Part shown: positions 25,355-26,714 of the stretch, one piece after another
Position numbering within the stretch: position 1 is the first letter of the stretch
Layout of the letters: each line of letters begins with the position of its first letter
Assembly: GCA_900556535.1 (NCBI GenBank)
Contig: USPI01000002.1
Span: 1-26,714, forward strand
Reading direction: 5' to 3'
Source of the DNA: an uncultured Eubacteriales bacterium
GTDB taxonomy: Bacteria; Bacillota; Clostridia; Oscillospirales; Oscillospiraceae
Length of the DNA stretch: 26,714 nt
Notes under the pieces: generated by a model
The model's input: only the letters and a program-made list of their open reading frames with translations
Told to the model about the DNA's origin: nothing
Database searches by the model: none
Translations under genes and position numbers: made by a program

Positions 25355-26560
25355 TTATCCGTATATCCAGGCGTTGGGGAGATAGCGGCAGCTTATGGCG
25401 GGGTTTGAGCACTTGGTTATATACTCGCCGTCATACCACATTACAGCGCTTGTGCCGCCGTCCATGTTCATTGCCTGATATGCATCATAGCCGAGCAGTA
25501 TCTCCGTGCAGTCGGGAAGCCCTATGCCGAGCGAGCGTCCTATAAGGCGTCCCTCCACGACGAGCATCATAACGTCGCCGTCCTTTGACTGGGCGATGAC
25601 CGTGCGCGGCTGGATAGAGCGGAACGCCGACTGCGCATCAATGAGCGCCTTGCCGTCTATTATGAGCGCGGGGGTGAATTCCACGGCGTCACGTACTCCG
25701 CTGCCTACGCTTGTTTCGGCATCGACGATGTACATTTTGTCGTCCGTTCTGAATTCAACGCGCTTTCTGCCGTGGGTGACATGAGCGCCGTATTCCTTGC
25801 CGTTGCAGATGGCATAGCCGTCCAGAGTGCCGCCGTTTCCGACGCCCTCGGGATCGTAAAAGCCGCTGGCGTTTACGCCGATGATGCCCTTGCAGCGCGG
25901 GACGAAGTCCTCAAGCAGCTCGCCGAAGCTGCCGATATGAGCGGCGGCGCGGCAGTGCATTTTTGATGCGTCCTTGAGTATCGCAAGCACTCCCATGTAA
26001 TCGCTGCCCTTGATGCGCACGAGAAGCACGCCCTTTTGAGCATTGATGGCAAGTACCTGATCGCCTTGCTTGGTCTTGATGGTCGTTCCCTTGTCATCAA
26101 GTCCGGCTTCGTTTATGTCAAGCTCCATCAGCGATTTTTTTGCATACTCCGGATGCTCCTCGAGATACGCCTCAAGCGAGGGCCTGTCTATCTCGTCAAA
26201 CAGCTCATAGAAATCCCTTGCATCCTTCTTGTCGAAGAGATGATTCCAGTTGCTTTCTATGCCCACTTGTGCGTCCGTTGCGGAATTCACTTTGTCCATT
26301 ACCTCGGCAATGACATCATCGGGGAATATGAGCTCGGCAAGCCAGTGGTGGCTCATCGTCTGCATTGCCGTTTCAATGTAAATATCGCGCAGATTTTTCA
26401 CAAACGGGAGCTGCGTATAGACAACGAAAAAGTAAAGCCCTACGAATATTGCAAGCACGCAGGCAAGGGCAATGAATACCTTGCCGCGCTTTTTCGCCTT
26501 CTTTTTCTTTTGTATATTGCGCACACGCTCGGAGCTGCTCGCGGGAGCGGTGCTCTGCAC
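25355..26560 (-). CDS. Membrane-anchored phosphodiester glycosidase (NAGPA) domain protein
   Basis: NAGPA domains (related to the human uncovering enzyme) hydrolyse sugar-phosphodiester bonds; bacterial members are thought to act on wall or exported glycans. The frame from GTG 26560 gives 401 residues: a very basic N-terminus (KKKKAKKRGK), one membrane segment (about 28-48), an extracellular linker and the NAGPA domain from about 215. Family blocks are GVNASGFYDPEG (228-239), QPRTVIAQSKDG (317-328) and MNMDGGTSAVMW (364-375). GTG 26560 has GAGGAG six bases upstream, but the frame is open to TGA at 26663-26665 and the extra 33 residues look protein-like (Lys, Ser and Arg rich), so the true start may be further upstream. 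Substrate unknown; no partner gene is visible in the window. Confidence 0.85.
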   Translation of the reverse strand: MQSTAPASSSERVRNIQKKKKAKKRGKVFIALACVLAIFVGLYFFVVYTQLPFVKNLRDIYIETAMQTMSHHWLAELIFPDDVIAEVMDKVNSATDAQVGIESNWNHLFDKKDARDFYELFDEIDRPSLEAYLEEHPEYAKKSLMELDINEAGLDDKGTTIKTKQGDQVLAINAQKGVLLVRIKGSDYMGVLAILKDASKMHCRAAAHIGSFGELLEDFVPRCKGIIGVNASGFYDPEGVGNGGTLDGYAICNGKEYGAHVTHGRKRVEFRTDDKMYIVDAETSVGSGVRDAVEFTPALIIDGKALIDAQSAFRSIQPRTVIAQSKDGDVMMLVVEGRLIGRSLGIGLPDCTEILLGYDAYQAMNMDGGTSAVMWYDGEYITKCSNPAISCRYLPNAWIYG

Positions 26561-26639
26561 CTCCTGCTCCTCGACGGGCTGCGGCTTGACCTTGTATTCA
26601 CTGCGGCCGCTTTTGGGCTTTGCGTTGTGCCTTGTGGAT

Positions 26640-26714
26640 TTTGAGGAAGCCGACCTCCAGCATCACCAAATCCCAGACCACCCTCAACATCAAGACCGGC
26701 GAGCAAACCACCCT
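26640..26714. other. Right end of the window, unexplained, possible contig-end artefact
   Basis: The reading frame of the NAGPA protein looks coding up to about 26650 but runs into a TGA at 26663-26665 without any ATG or TTG. From 26641 to the end, the plus strand instead reads as an open frame with peptide-like content (ITKSQTTLNIKTGEQTTL) and an ACCACCCT repeat at 26677-26684 and 26707-26714. Either a start codon or true upstream sequence has been lost, or the last bases belong to another locus. I cannot decide which. Confidence 0.3.

Overview
The window reads as a stretch of core chromosome from an anaerobic Firmicute of the class Clostridia, most likely a gut butyrate producer of the Oscillospirales/Ruminococcaceae kind. 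The reasons are a moderately high GC content with strong G/C preference at third codon positions, AT-rich sigma-A type promoters, Shine-Dalgarno sequences of the AGGAGG kind, a folate/FAD-type TrmFO, an LCP cell-wall ligase, a trans-editing ProX deacylase, and a CoA-transferase resembling butyryl-CoA:acetate CoA-transferase. The taxonomic call is inference; no rRNA or tRNA gene is present. Both ends cut through genes or look like contig ends.

Layout. (1) Positions 1-2911, minus strand: an OGG1-type 8-oxoguanine glycosylase, a Cof-type HAD phosphatase, a sirtuin and the start of a WecG/TagA/CpsF glycosyltransferase. The first pair and the last pair each overlap by 4 bases, and a clear promoter sits in front of the sirtuin. 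(2) Positions 2944-5640, plus strand: a divergent promoter pair with almost touching -35 boxes, then CoA-transferase, ProX-type deacylase and MTA/SAH nucleosidase as a tight three-gene operon. It is closed by an 18-bp bidirectional terminator. (3) Positions 5649-6742, minus strand: an XRE regulator with a membrane domain, and rpsU with its own consensus promoter and terminator. (4) Positions 6746-25280, minus strand: a collinear run of 15 genes with gaps of at most 54 bases and many overlaps. In transcription order it is TrmH-like RNA methyltransferase, dprA, topA, trmFO, plsX, rnc, radical SAM protein, smc, ftsY, rdgB, yhbY, a nadD-yqeK fusion, LCP ligase, rsfS and leuS. A promoter at 25253-25280 heads it and a second one sits in front of smc. 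(5) Positions 25318-26714: a terminator, a membrane-anchored phosphodiester glycosidase (NAGPA) protein, and a right end that does not fit the gene before it.

How the genes fit together. The long run is the housekeeping core familiar from Clostridia: RNA modification and maturation (TrmH-like, TrmFO, RNase III, YhbY, RsfS, LeuRS), DNA topology and segregation (TopA, Smc, DprA), membrane biogenesis (PlsX, FtsY), nucleotide hygiene (RdgB, YqeK) and wall assembly (LCP).

I found no CRISPR array, insertion sequence, prophage, tRNA, rRNA or defence system, and no candidate for a wholly new system. The most useful oddities are a short-armed Smc, a nearly leaderless promoter-gene arrangement at the head of the long operon, a back-to-back divergent promoter carrying a perfect 10-bp palindrome, a regulator whose promoter boxes lie inside an inverted repeat, and a suspicious right end. 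No gene-free stretch exceeds about 130 bases.
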